Part shown: positions 9,271-18,854 of the stretch, in pieces | How positions within the stretch are numbered: the stretch's first letter is position 1 | Layout of the letters: each line of letters begins with the position of its first letter | NCBI RefSeq assembly: GCF_937924975.1 | Contig: NZ_CALEYG010000028.1 | Location: forward strand, 77,449-141,448 | DNA length: 64,000 nt | From: an uncultured Stomatobaculum sp. | Lineage (GTDB): Bacteria > Bacillota > Clostridia > Lachnospirales > Lachnospiraceae | Reading direction: 5' to 3' | The notes under the pieces: model-generated | Told to the model about the DNA's origin: nothing | Databases searched by the model: none | Seen by the model: the letters and a program-made list of their open reading frames with translations, nothing else | Made by a program: the position numbers and the translations under genes

Positions 9271-9371
9271 GAGGATACAGTTGTAAGCACCTCTGCGGAT
9301 TAAAATTTGAGCATACGATAGAGAATGAAGTTAGTTTATTGTAGGTCAAACAGACCGGAAAGGATGAAATT
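9271..9371 (+). other. 101-bp gap inside the cas operon
   Basis: The other adjacent cas genes overlap or are at most 14 bases apart; here 101 AT-rich bases separate cse2 and cas7e. A TTAAAAT sequence near 9300 could be a weak -10 box, but no matching -35 is seen. GGAAAGGAT near 9358 serves as ribosome site for cas7e. No hairpin or degenerate CRISPR repeat was found in it. Confidence 0.4.
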
Positions 9372-10511
9372 ATGGATGAGAAGAGATTATTTGTGGATTT
9401 TCATGTGATTCAGACAGTGCCGCCGAGCTGCATCAATCGCGATGACACGGGAAGCCCTAAGACTGCAGTCTATGGGGGAAGTATGCGTGCGCGCGTATCT
9501 TCACAGGCGTGGAAACATGCTATGCGTGTTTACTTTCAGCAGAATATTCCGCAAGAGGAATTGGGTGTCAGAACAAAGTATGTCCGTGGAAAGATTGCGG
9601 ATGAAATCCAGAAGTTGAACGGCAAATTGAGTCGTGAGCAGTGTGAAGATTTGGCTGGAACGATTTTAGGCAAAGGAGCGTCGAGACATAAGGATAAGAA
9701 AAAAAACAAAAAGCAGGAAGACAGTTATAATAAAGAGGAATTAGAGACGCTTCTTTATATCAGCTGGAAGCAGATTAGAGAGTTGGCAAAGCTTGTAGTG
9801 GATACTATTACAGAGGATGGGAGTTTAGGAAAAAAAGAAGAAAAAAAGTTGAAAGAAGATGCGAGATTAGCACTGAAGAATAATCCGAGTTTTGAGATGA
9901 TATTGTTCGGACGTATGGTTGCAACAGACCCTTCTATCAACTACGATGCTGCGTCACAGGTTGCGCACAGTATTTCGACACACACCGTACACAATGAATA
10001 TGATTATTTCACGGCGGTAGATGACCTTAAGGTGGGAGACAGTTCAGGTGCAGGTCATTTGGGAACGGTTGAATTCAACTCTTCTACCCTCTATCGTTAT
10101 GCGACTGTCAGCTTGGCTGCATTTAAGGAGTGGGTCGGAAATCCGGAGAAGGTTATCAGGACGTTTGCGGAAGCCTTTATCTACTCGATGCCGACCGGAA
10201 AGCAGTCTACATTTGCAAACCGAACCGTTCCGGACGCTGTTTACATTACCATTCGAGAGGATCAGCCGGTGAATTTTAGCGGCGCGTTTGAAGATGCGGT
10301 TGTGAGTCGCAACGGCTTCAGCAAGCCCTCTGTCGAGCGGCTTGTGGAGTATGTGAAAAAGAGTTATCAGAACTTTGTTGAAGTACCTACATATGCTTTG
10401 GGCACCGGAGAGTATATGGAGAAATTGTGCGGTGAGCGACCGATGAAGGAGAATCTTGATTTACTGGAAAAATACGTGCGTGAACTGCAGAGTAAAGCAG
10501 GAGAGAAATAA
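9372..10511 (+). CDS. casC: Cas7e (CasC/Cse4), backbone subunit of type I-E Cascade
   Basis: 379 residues, the usual length. The N-terminus FVDFHVIQTVPPSCINRDDTG and the MRARVSSQAWKHAMR segment are diagnostic of Cas7e, six copies of which line the crRNA. A Lys-rich stretch near residues 105-120 and again near 155-165 lies in the expected thumb/insert region. Further family wording includes VAHSISTHTVHNEYDYFTAVDD near 200 and the GAGHLGTVEFNSSTLYRYA segment near 225. The stop overlaps the cas5e start (TAATG), so the two are translationally coupled. Confidence 0.96.
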   Translation: MDEKRLFVDFHVIQTVPPSCINRDDTGSPKTAVYGGSMRARVSSQAWKHAMRVYFQQNIPQEELGVRTKYVRGKIADEIQKLNGKLSREQCEDLAGTILGKGASRHKDKKKNKKQEDSYNKEELETLLYISWKQIRELAKLVVDTITEDGSLGKKEEKKLKEDARLALKNNPSFEMILFGRMVATDPSINYDAASQVAHSISTHTVHNEYDYFTAVDDLKVGDSSGAGHLGTVEFNSSTLYRYATVSLAAFKEWVGNPEKVIRTFAEAFIYSMPTGKQSTFANRTVPDAVYITIREDQPVNFSGAFEDAVVSRNGFSKPSVERLVEYVKKSYQNFVEVPTYALGTGEYMEKLCGERPMKENLDLLEKYVRELQSKAGEK

Positions 10512-11221
10512 TGAGTACGCTTTTATTGCGACTTGCGGCACCGCTGCAGGCGTGGGGTACGGAGTCCAAGTTTGAGAGCAGACGAACGCAGCGAGAGCCA
10601 TCGAAGAGCGGCGTAATCGGGATGCTCGCAGCGGCATTGGGACTTCGGCGAGACGCTGATTTATCGGAACTATCAGCATTGCGGTTCGGAGTTCGCGTGG
10701 ATCGAGAGGGGAAAGTCATAAAGGACTTCCATACCGCACAGGCGGTGAAGACAGCAAAAAAAGATAAAAATGAAGAACCCGAAAAAATAGGATATGTAAC
10801 ATCGAGATACTATCTTTCGGATGCTGTTTTTTTGGTGGGATTAGAGTCAGAAGATGATGCATTTCTTGAAAAATTAGAGGCAGCGTTACGGACGCCTTGC
10901 TTTCCGTTGTTTCTAGGAAGGCGCTCTTGTCCACCGACCTTACCCTTGGTTCTGGGACTTCGAGAAAAAGACTTGGAGACTGCACTCCGGGAAGAAGAAA
11001 ATCAGAACCAAAATGCGAGAAGCAATAAGCGGACGCGTCGATATATCCGTTTAGACAGCATGCCGGACGAATTGGAAGGTGCTGTTGTACAGGATGTGCC
11101 GATTTCTTTTAATCCGATGAAACGAGAATTCGGTTATCGACGCGCAAAAGAAATTTGGCTTCGGGATGATGTAAATACAGAAGAATCGGCAGAAGAACAT
11201 GATGCCATGGCTGAACTGTGA
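10511..11221 (+). CDS. casD: Cas5e (CasD), crRNA 5'-handle binding subunit
   Basis: 236 residues. The opening LLLRLAAPLQAWG and the R-PSKSGVIGMLAAALG segment are standard for Cas5e, which caps the 5' handle of the crRNA. An acidic/Lys-rich loop (about 78-92) and an Asn/Arg-rich loop (about 160-172) are variable inserts. The last residues (EESAEEHDAMAEL) extend past the next gene's possible upstream starts. It overlaps cas7e by one base. Confidence 0.95.
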   Translation: MSTLLLRLAAPLQAWGTESKFESRRTQREPSKSGVIGMLAAALGLRRDADLSELSALRFGVRVDREGKVIKDFHTAQAVKTAKKDKNEEPEKIGYVTSRYYLSDAVFLVGLESEDDAFLEKLEAALRTPCFPLFLGRRSCPPTLPLVLGLREKDLETALREEENQNQNARSNKRTRRYIRLDSMPDELEGAVVQDVPISFNPMKREFGYRRAKEIWLRDDVNTEESAEEHDAMAEL

Positions 11222-11234
11222 GAGGAGAGAAGGA

Positions 11235-11870
11235 ATGTATCTGACACGTATGGAACTGGATACAGACAGAAGGAGCACAAGGAAACTCCTTACTTCTCGC
11301 AGTAAGATTCATGGAATGGTGGAAGGCGCCTTTTCCGGAGGCAGAGAACGGAGACTCTGGCGTTTGGATTCACTTGGAGGTAGGCTTTATATCCTTGTAC
11401 TCAGCGAAGAAAAGCCAAACTTGGAGGCTGCGGTACGTGAATACGGAAATCTAAAAGAAGGCTTTTTGACGAGAGAGTATGAGCCGCTCTTGGCACGTAT
11501 CACAGAGCAGAGCCAGTGGCGTTTTCGACTAGTCGCGAATCCCACGCAAAGCATTTCTCATGCAAGCACGGGAAAACGTGGCAAGGTAAGGGCTTGTGCG
11601 GGCGTGGTTCAGCAAGAGGATTGGCTTAGGAAACGGGCCGGAAAACATGGATTTATGCTGGAGGAAGGAAATTTTCGTGTTGTCGGAAACGACTGGCATA
11701 TCTTCCGCAAACGAGAAGAAAAAGACCGATCTGTTTCTCTCCGTGAAGTAAGTTACGAAGGTGTCTTAACGGTAACGGATGTAGAAAAATTCAAAGAGCT
11801 TCTGTGCCGCGGTATGGGCAGAGGAAGAGCTTACGGCATGGGATTGCTCACCATTATGCGTCTGCCCTGA
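11235..11870 (+). CDS. casE: Cas6e (CasE), CRISPR RNA endoribonuclease
   Basis: 211 residues from the ATG at 11235, chosen because GAGGAGAGAAGG lies directly before it and because MYLTRMELD is the standard opening; an upstream in-frame ATG at 11199 lies inside cas5e. His26 (SKIHGMVEGAF) falls at the position of the catalytic histidine known for Cas6e. The C-terminus has the glycine-rich RNA-binding loop (GMGRGRAYGMGLL). It cleaves the repeat hairpin and remains bound to the 3' end of the mature crRNA. Confidence 0.95.
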   Translation: MYLTRMELDTDRRSTRKLLTSRSKIHGMVEGAFSGGRERRLWRLDSLGGRLYILVLSEEKPNLEAAVREYGNLKEGFLTREYEPLLARITEQSQWRFRLVANPTQSISHASTGKRGKVRACAGVVQQEDWLRKRAGKHGFMLEEGNFRVVGNDWHIFRKREEKDRSVSLREVSYEGVLTVTDVEKFKELLCRGMGRGRAYGMGLLTIMRLP

Positions 11871-11878
11871 GGTGAAAG

Positions 11879-12820
11879 ATGAAAGAGATTCCAGGCATCA
11901 TACGCCCGGAATTACAACAGTTACCACAGGTCAAAGATCGAATGACCTTTCTGTATCTGGAACGCTGCAAGCTGAATCGACGTGACAGTGCGATTGAAGT
12001 GATGGATGATGACGGTACGGTAGATATTCCGGCGGCAGCCATCTCGGTACTGATGTTGGGACCGGGCAGTAGCATTACCCACCGTGCGATGGAGCTGATC
12101 GGAGATGCAGGTGTTACTGTCATTTGGGTTGGAGAGCACGGCGTTCGCTATTATGCGAGCGGACGCCCGCTCACTAAGCGTGCAGGCCTTCTGTTACAGC
12201 AAGCGAAATTGGTCAGCAACCAGCGCTTACATCTCGCAGTTGTCAGGAAAATGTATGCGATGCGTTTTCCAGGAGAAGATGTAAGCAAATTGACCTTGCA
12301 ACAACTTCGAGGAAGAGAAGGAAGTCGAGTACGGGAAATATACCGCAAGTGCTCGAAGGAGTACGGAATTCCTTGGAACGGAAGAGCATATCAAATGGGG
12401 GATTTTGAGGAGAGTAATGCGATTAACCAGGCACTCAGTGCGGGACATGCGTGCCTTTACGGTCTGGCACATGCAGTGATTGTTGCATTGGGCTGCTCTC
12501 CGGGACTTGGCTTTGTCCATGTGGGAGGCGACCTTTCGTTTGTATATGATTTCGCGGATCTCTATAAGGCGGAATTTACGATTCCGATTGCGTTTGAGGC
12601 CACCGCTGAAAATCCTCTGGATTTGCCTGCGTATGTAAGACGAAAGGTAAGAGATACGATGTCTCGCAATCATTTGTTAGAACGTATGGTGCGGGATTTA
12701 CACTATTTACTATCAGAAAGCGAAGAGGATGTCGCAGAAGACGAGGTTATCTATCTCTGGGATAATCGTGAGGGAAGGGTTCGCCATGGTATCTCGTATA
12801 GCGTGGAGGAGCAGGCATGA
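11879..12820 (+). CDS. cas1: Cas1 integrase, type I-E
   Basis: 313 residues, close to the family norm. Probable metal ligands are present: E147 (RGREGSRV), H214 (GFVHVGGD) and D224/D227 (YDFADLYK). The NGRAYQMGDFEESNAINQALS segment and the HACLYGLAHAVI helix are typical of type I-E. With Cas2 it forms the complex that inserts new spacers at the leader end. GAGGTGAAAG precedes the ATG eight bases after cas6e, and the stop overlaps cas2 by four bases (ATGA). Confidence 0.97.
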   Translation: MKEIPGIIRPELQQLPQVKDRMTFLYLERCKLNRRDSAIEVMDDDGTVDIPAAAISVLMLGPGSSITHRAMELIGDAGVTVIWVGEHGVRYYASGRPLTKRAGLLLQQAKLVSNQRLHLAVVRKMYAMRFPGEDVSKLTLQQLRGREGSRVREIYRKCSKEYGIPWNGRAYQMGDFEESNAINQALSAGHACLYGLAHAVIVALGCSPGLGFVHVGGDLSFVYDFADLYKAEFTIPIAFEATAENPLDLPAYVRRKVRDTMSRNHLLERMVRDLHYLLSESEEDVAEDEVIYLWDNREGRVRHGISYSVEEQA

Positions 12821-13716
12821 TAGTGATTACCTTGACGGATTGTCCGCCCAAGGTGCGAGGAGATTTGTCTAAATGGCTGCTTGAAATTTCGACAGGCGTT
12901 TATGTTGGGAATCTCAGTGCACGCGTTCGCGATGAACTTTGGGGACGCATTTGTGAGCACGTCAAAGATGGCAGAGCGACCATGGTTTACAGCAGCAACG
13001 GAGAGCAGAAACTAGACTTTGCAATTCATAATACCAGTTGGCTGCCGGTAGATTACGATGGCATCAAGCTGGTGAGAAAGCCCGGGATAAAAAAACGAGA
13101 AGAGAATTCCGAACAAGTTGAGACAGAGAAGGCCGCGATGAGCCGTGCGGAGAAGTTCTATCAGGTGCAGCAGATTCAGAAGCATCAGGCACACAAACGA
13201 AGTACAGCAGAATATGTGGTGCTCGATTTGGAGACGACCGGCCTTAATATAACGCGCGACCAAATAATCGAAGTTGCGGCTATCCGAGTAGAGGAAGGGC
13301 GAGAAGTATCCTGTTACAGTAGCTTGATTTACTGCGATGCTGTACCGGAGACAATTGTTGAATTGACCGGAATTACATCGGATAAGCTTAAAAGCGAGGG
13401 AAAGCCGATTGAACAGGTGCTGAAAGAGCTGCTGGAGTTCATCGGAGATACTCGAATTGTGAGTCACAATGCGAGTTTTGATTGGCGTTTCCTGCAGCAG
13501 GCCTGCAAGCAAAACAATATCTTGCCGGGACATCCTCACATTACTGATACACTGAATCTTGCACGGCAAAAGATAGAGGAGGTGGAAGATTACAAACTCT
13601 TGACCTTATCAAAGTATTTTCATTTTGCTATACTGGAGCCGCACAGGGCGCTCGCTGACTGCCGCTTGACGCATCAGCTTTACGAGAAGTTAAAGAGGAT
13701 TGAGGCTGAGGACTAG
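12817..13716 (+). CDS. cas2: Cas2 fused to a DEDDh (DnaQ-like) 3'-5' exonuclease
   Basis: 299 residues. Residues 1-95 are a type I-E Cas2 (LTDCPPKVRGDLSKWLLEI, GVYVGNLSARVRDELW). A charged linker of about 35 residues (95-130) leads to an exonuclease domain with all five DEDDh residues: D137 and E139 (LDLETTG), D222 (SHNASFDW), H276 and D281 (HRALADCRL). Such Cas2-DnaQ fusions are known in some type I-E systems, where the exonuclease can trim prespacer ends before integration. Here all catalytic residues are kept, so trimming activity is expected. The 3' end of the gene probably also carries the CRISPR leader and its promoter. Confidence 0.95.
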   Translation: MIVITLTDCPPKVRGDLSKWLLEISTGVYVGNLSARVRDELWGRICEHVKDGRATMVYSSNGEQKLDFAIHNTSWLPVDYDGIKLVRKPGIKKREENSEQVETEKAAMSRAEKFYQVQQIQKHQAHKRSTAEYVVLDLETTGLNITRDQIIEVAAIRVEEGREVSCYSSLIYCDAVPETIVELTGITSDKLKSEGKPIEQVLKELLEFIGDTRIVSHNASFDWRFLQQACKQNNILPGHPHITDTLNLARQKIEEVEDYKLLTLSKYFHFAILEPHRALADCRLTHQLYEKLKRIEAED

Positions 13717-13748
13717 GATCAACCACGGAAATACGCCATTTCCGAAGT
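13604..13748 (+). promoter_or_regulatory. Probable CRISPR leader and promoter, mostly inside the cas2-exonuclease gene
   Basis: Only 32 bases separate the cas2 stop from the first repeat. An extended -10 sequence TGC-TATACT (hexamer 13629-13634) inside the exonuclease codons would start transcription about 105 bases before the first repeat. TTGACC near 13600 is a possible but over-spaced -35. Immediately before the repeat, CGGAAAT (13726-13732) and ATTTCCG (13738-13744) form a perfect 7-bp inverted repeat, which could be a leader anchoring site for Cas1-Cas2 or a regulator site. Leader orientation is supported by decayed repeats at the opposite end. Confidence 0.5.
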
Positions 13749-16700
13749 GTTTTCCCCGCATGCGCGGGGGTGATCCGGAAGCCGGGTAATATTGTCGTTT
13801 CGTGTTCTGGTTTTCCCCGCATGCGCGGGGGTGATCCGATGTGCGCGCGGATGTGGAGCTGCTGCACAAGGTTTTCCCCGCATGCGCGGGGGTGATCCGC
13901 TCTTTTTGCGTCTTGCCGCTCTCTTCTAGCAGTTTTCCCCGCATGCGCGGGGGTGATCCGGTGAAGCCCGTCATCCTCTGCGTCGTCGTCCTGTTTTCCC
14001 CGCATGCGCGGGGGTGATCCGACGCTGCCAACTACGGCGAACAGCGTGAGGCAGTTTTCCCCGCATGCGCGGGGGTGATCCGGCTTCCCGCCGGTGCCCG
14101 GGCAGGTCATCGACGTTTTCCCCGCATGCGCGGGGGTGATCCGCCCGTGAGAGATCCGGAGGACAGCGCGCTCGCGTTTTCCCCGCATGCGCGGGGGTGA
14201 TCCGAAAAGAGGAAGAAGCGGGGGATGAGAAAGACGGTTTTCCCCGCATGCGCGGGGGTGATCCGGGCGATCGAGGCAGGGCAGTTAAGCCACCGCTGTT
14301 TTCCCCGCATGCGCGGGGGTGATCCGACGAAGTACATGTAATCGACACGATGTCAATCGTTTTCCCCGCATGCGCGGGGGTGATCCGCGTTTTGAGCAGC
14401 TGCGTCATCGCTTGTACTAGTTTTCCCCGCATGCGCGGGGGTGATCCGCGCGTCTACTACGACGAGACAGCACAGGAGCTGTTTTCCCCGCATGCGCGGG
14501 GGTGATCCGCGCATCCCGTTCCTTGGCCAGATAGCCTGCGGGTTTTCCCCGCATGCGCGGGGGTGATCCGCTCGACATTTCGGTCAGCGACGCGATTTAC
14601 AGGTTTTCCCCGCATGCGCGGGGGTGATCCGAGATGTGGAAAAAGAGACTGTCGAAGCAGATAGTTTTCCCCGCATGCGCGGGGGTGATCCGCGGTGTAG
14701 TCCCCGCACAAGAGCTTCTGTCCAGTTTTCCCCGCATGCGCGGGGGTGATCCGTCTCAAAAATTCTTGCTTTGACCTATGACGGGGTTTTCCCCGCATGC
14801 GCGGGGGTGATCCGGCGCAAGCGCCACGCTCGGCGTTAGTGCCCAGGTTTTCCCCGCATGCGCGGGGGTGATCCGAGTCCTTGCTGTGCCTCTGCTTGGC
14901 GGCCAACGTTTTCCCCGCATGCGCGGGGGTGATCCGGTCGCCTCATCGTCTATCTCTACCGCGTAGATGTTTTCCCCGCATGCGCGGGGGTGATCCGCAC
15001 TCGGACGCAGATGTCGACTCTCCCGCGGTGTTTTCCCCGCATGCGCGGGGGTGATCCGACCGTACGCAACGCCTCCGGCCTGCTCACCGCGTTTTCCCCG
15101 CATGCGCGGGGGTGATCCGGACACGGACAAAGTATCAGTGGCAACGCTTTTGTTTTCCCCGCATGCGCGGGGGTGATCCGGACGCGACCACGCAGCGAGT
15201 AGATCCGGTAGAGTTTTCCCCGCATGCGCGGGGGTGATCCGGCTGCCGCGATTTGCAGGGCGCTGTACTTTTTGTTTTCCCCGCATGCGCGGGGGTGATC
15301 CGCCTTCGGGCCCTTGGCGTAGATGTCCGGACAAGTTTTCCCCGCATGCGCGGGGGTGATCCGGCGGCAGGATATGACGAAGCGATGCTTTACGAGTTTT
15401 CCCCGCATGCGCGGGGGTGATCCCGCATCCCCCGCCATGGTGCCGAGTTTGGACACGTTTTCCCCGCATGCGCGGGGGTGATCCTAAGCGGCTCTCTCGA
15501 TGCGCTATCAGCGTAGCGTTTTCCCCGCATGCGCGGGGGTGATCCTGAGGTGGTGGATAATTACCGGCTTTTCCTGTCGTTTTCCCCGCATGCGCGGGGG
15601 TGATCCTTTGCATCGGCGATACCGTGCAATCGAAATACGGTTTTCCCCGCATGCGCGGGGGTGATCCTTCCTGTGTGCTATAGTCTCGCGTTCCCTTAGT
15701 GTTTTCCCCGCATGCGCGGGGGTGATCCTCGGTGAACAGTTGGAAAAGGTCGGCTTTTACAGTTTTCCCCGCATGCGCGGGGGTGATCCCGCTGAACTTG
15801 CAAATCTTGACAAAAGTTATAAGTTTTCCCCGCATGCGCGGGGGTGATCCTTATACTACTTTAATAACAAAAGTAAAGAACAAGTTTTCCCCGCATGCGC
15901 GGGGGTGATCCTCAGACAATGGCAACGCAATTAACTTCAACGAAGTTTTCCCCGCATGCGCGGGGGTGATCCTGCCGTATCCGTAATAATACGCTGTCCA
16001 TCATCGTTTTCCCCGCATGCGCGGGGGTGATCCCTATAGAATCCGTATCCCCGTAAATGTATTCTTGTTTTCCCCGCATGCGCGGGGGTGATCCTTAAAT
16101 CCCTTGTAATTATCTTCCCAAATCGTGGTTTTCCCCGCATGCGCGGGGGTGATCCTGGGCAATGATTGCAGCGGCGGCGGGTCCGGCTGTTTTCCCCGCA
16201 TGCGCGGGGGTGATCCTGCAGAGGAGATAAATTGTGAAATCCTACCAGGGTTTTCCCCGCATGCGCGGGGGTGATCCTCAGAAGAAATGTTTTGTGTGCG
16301 ACGATGTGTTGTTTTCCCCGCATGCGCGGGGGTGATCCTTACAGAGGTTGAAGAAGACTTTGATGATGAGTGTTTTCCCCGCATGCGCGGGGGTGATCCT
16401 TGATAGTTTACAGAACTTACGGAATCAATATTGTTTTCCCCGCATGCGCGGGGGTGATCCTGGGAAAGTGTATGCAAATACGGTCGCGCTGGAGTTTTCC
16501 CCGCATGCGCGGGGGTGATCCTCCTTTGCAGACCGATATTAGTATCCTTACGGCGTTTTCCCCGCATGCGCGGGGGTGATCCTGCGATTGATGGTAGGGC
16601 TGATGATAATATTGAGTTTTCCCCGCATGCGCGGGGGTGATCCTATCTTGACATAGCAAACCAATGTAAACAAGAAGTTTTCCCCGCATGCGCGGGGGTG

Positions 16701-18594
16701 ATCCTTGGTTCGCGATTGAAGGTTCTACGATAGAAGAGTTTTCCCCGCATGCGCGGGGGTGATCCTCCTGAACCGTGCCAACAATATCACTTACGATTGT
16801 TTTCCCCGCATGCGCGGGGGTGATCCCAACCGCTTTCATAGCCCCCATTTTCTCATTCAGTTTTCCCCGCATGCGCGGGGGTGATCCTGTCGATTGCTTG
16901 CTCATCCGATACCCCTGTCAGTTTTCCCCGCATGCGCGGGGGTGATCCTCAGTTTTCCGGCTATCACCTCCATTGTAGAAAGTTTTCCCCGCATGCGCGG
17001 GGGTGATCCTTCGCGCCTCCTTTGCGCTTGTCTTAGGCACTTGTTTTCCCCGCATGCGCGGGGGTGATCCTTGCCCGAAGGGTGACGACACGACCGTTAT
17101 TGAGTTTTCCCCGCATGCGCGGGGGTGATCCTACTTCGCGGGCTTACATTCGCATTCTTTCCAAGTTTTCCCCGCATGCGCGGGGGTGATCCTATTTTGT
17201 CTGTTCCCAATTTTATAAAGCCGCGGTTTTCCCCGCATGCGCGGGGGTGATCCTTCGCGCCTCCTTTGCGCTATGTGTTAAGCACTGTTTTCCCCGCATG
17301 CGCGGGGGTGATCCCTGGCTAAGTTTAAAGAGCGCGCCATTCGTGATGTTTTCCCCGCATGCGCGGGGGTGATCCTATTTCCATATTGTTGTTCAAAACT
17401 TGTTCTAAGTTTTCCCCGCATGCGCGGGGGTGATCCTAGTCGAAATTGCAATTGATAGTCGCATTCGTTGTTTTCCCCGCATGCGCGGGGGTGATCCTTT
17501 AAGAAAGGAAAAAGATCAGCTACATGAATAGTTTTCCCCGCATGCGCGGGGGTGATCCTTCCTGCTCTACCATGCATACGCTACACAAGAAGTTTTCCCC
17601 GCATGCGCGGGGGTGATCCTCTCCTTCATGAGCTGCCGATAAAGCTTTTTGAGTTTTCCCCGCATGCGCGGGGGTGATCCTCCCGCCGTTGTCCGACATA
17701 GTGCCCGTGCCCGGTTTTCCCCGCATGCGCGGGGGTGATCCCATTCTCTCGATGCGCGTTGCCTCCGTACAAATGTTTTCCCCGCATGCGCGGGGGTGAT
17801 CCTTGCAGCCCCTTCCCGATGCAGCATCTTCCGTGGTTTTCCCCGCATGCGCGGGGGTGATCCTGAGAACAGGGCAGGGAGCCTTAGGATCGGACGGTTT
17901 TCCCCGCATGCGCGGGGGTGATCCTCGCGCAGCTGGTGTCCGACTGGCTCGGCGAGGGTTTTCCCCGCATGCGCGGGGGTGATCCTGGCACGTGGGGCGA
18001 GGTGTGGGTCAACGACCTGTTTTCCCCGCATGCGCGGGGGTGATCCTGTGGCGCGCAAAGAAACCCGTTGCACAGGATAGTTTTCCCCGCATGCGCGGGG
18101 GTGATCCTGTTTAGCAGCATTTGAAAAACCCCAATGGTTGGTTTTCCCCGCATGCGCGGGGGTGATCCGAACTACACAAAGTTCGGTGCGTGGTACGGGC
18201 TGTTTTCCCCGCACGCGCGGGGGTGATCCTAGTCGCCAATCGCCCGTCGCCCTGGTACTCCAGTTTTCCCCGCACGCGCGGGGGTGATCCTGTTATGATT
18301 TTGCTGCTAAGAACGATTTCTCTGTTTTCCCCGCACACGCGGGGGTGATCCGCAAGAGTAAGAATACTACGGTTTGGCGATGAAGTTTTCCCCGCACACG
18401 CGGGGGTGATCCTTTGACGCCCATCTCGTCGCGCATCCGCTTCGTGTTTTCTCCGCACACGCGGGGGTGATCCCAACTTGGATTTAAGGATTCTATTCCT
18501 GAAACCGTTTTCCCCGCATACGCGGGGGTGATTCCGCCGTTTTGAGTCGCGAGAAGCCCCGCAAAGGTTTTTTCCGCACACGGGGGGATCGATT
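13749..18594 (+). CRISPR. Type I-E CRISPR array, 79 clear repeats plus one degenerate terminal repeat
   Basis: The repeat is 28 bp, GTTTTCCCCGCATG followed by CGCGGGGGTGATCC, with a C-rich/G-rich stem; spacers are 33 bp and the period is 61 bp with start positions 13749+61n checked at n=27, 50, 72 and 78. Repeats 1-73 are essentially identical. Repeats 74-75 have GCACGCGC, 76-77 GCACACGC, 78 also TCTCC, 79 GCATACGC with GATTC, and the 80th (18567) is strongly degenerate. Sequence decay at this end marks it as the trailer. The base after the repeat is G for repeats 1-27, then T or C for 28-72. Leader-proximal spacers are often GC-rich (for example after repeat 7), many middle spacers AT-rich (for example after repeats 35 and 44). 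Confidence 0.98.
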
Positions 18595-18843
18595 ATGTGC
18601 ACATGCTCGGGCGGGCGATTGCGTTTCAGAGCGATGCAAGTCGATCAGATTATTCTAATTTCAGGTGACAGCGACTTTGTTCCCGCCGCTAAGCTTGCAC
18701 GCAGAGAGGGGATTGATTTCATCCTCGACCCTTTGTGGGCAAGTATAAAGCCAAATTTACACGAGCATATAGACGGACTACGTTCCAACCGGAAAAAACT
18801 ACCGGCAGTATCCTCGCAGACCGAAGAGGCTCAAGAGCACTAA
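18595..18843 (+). pseudogene. 5'-truncated NYN-domain (LabA/PIN-like) protein fused to the array trailer
   Basis: The recognisable part, QVDQIILISGDSDFVPAAK, ARREGIDFILDP and EHIDGLRS, is the C-terminal half of an NYN RNase-like domain with its conserved G-D-S-D acidic motif. Upstream of VDQI the frame dissolves into GC-rich sequence that adjoins the last degenerate repeat, so the N-terminal half with the first catalytic Asp is lost. The open frame begins at an ATG at 18595 but that start is probably accidental. The array or a rearrangement at its trailer end seems to have replaced the gene's 5' part. Confidence 0.65.
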
Positions 18844-18854
18844 AGGAGAATCAT

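Noticed and set aside
13628..18602. Many minus-strand open frames with Pro/Arg/Gly-rich repeats (ITPAHAGKT, DHPRACGEN, GSPPRMRGK)
   Set aside because: They are the three-frame translation of the 61-bp CRISPR period, with no ribosome sites; not proteins.
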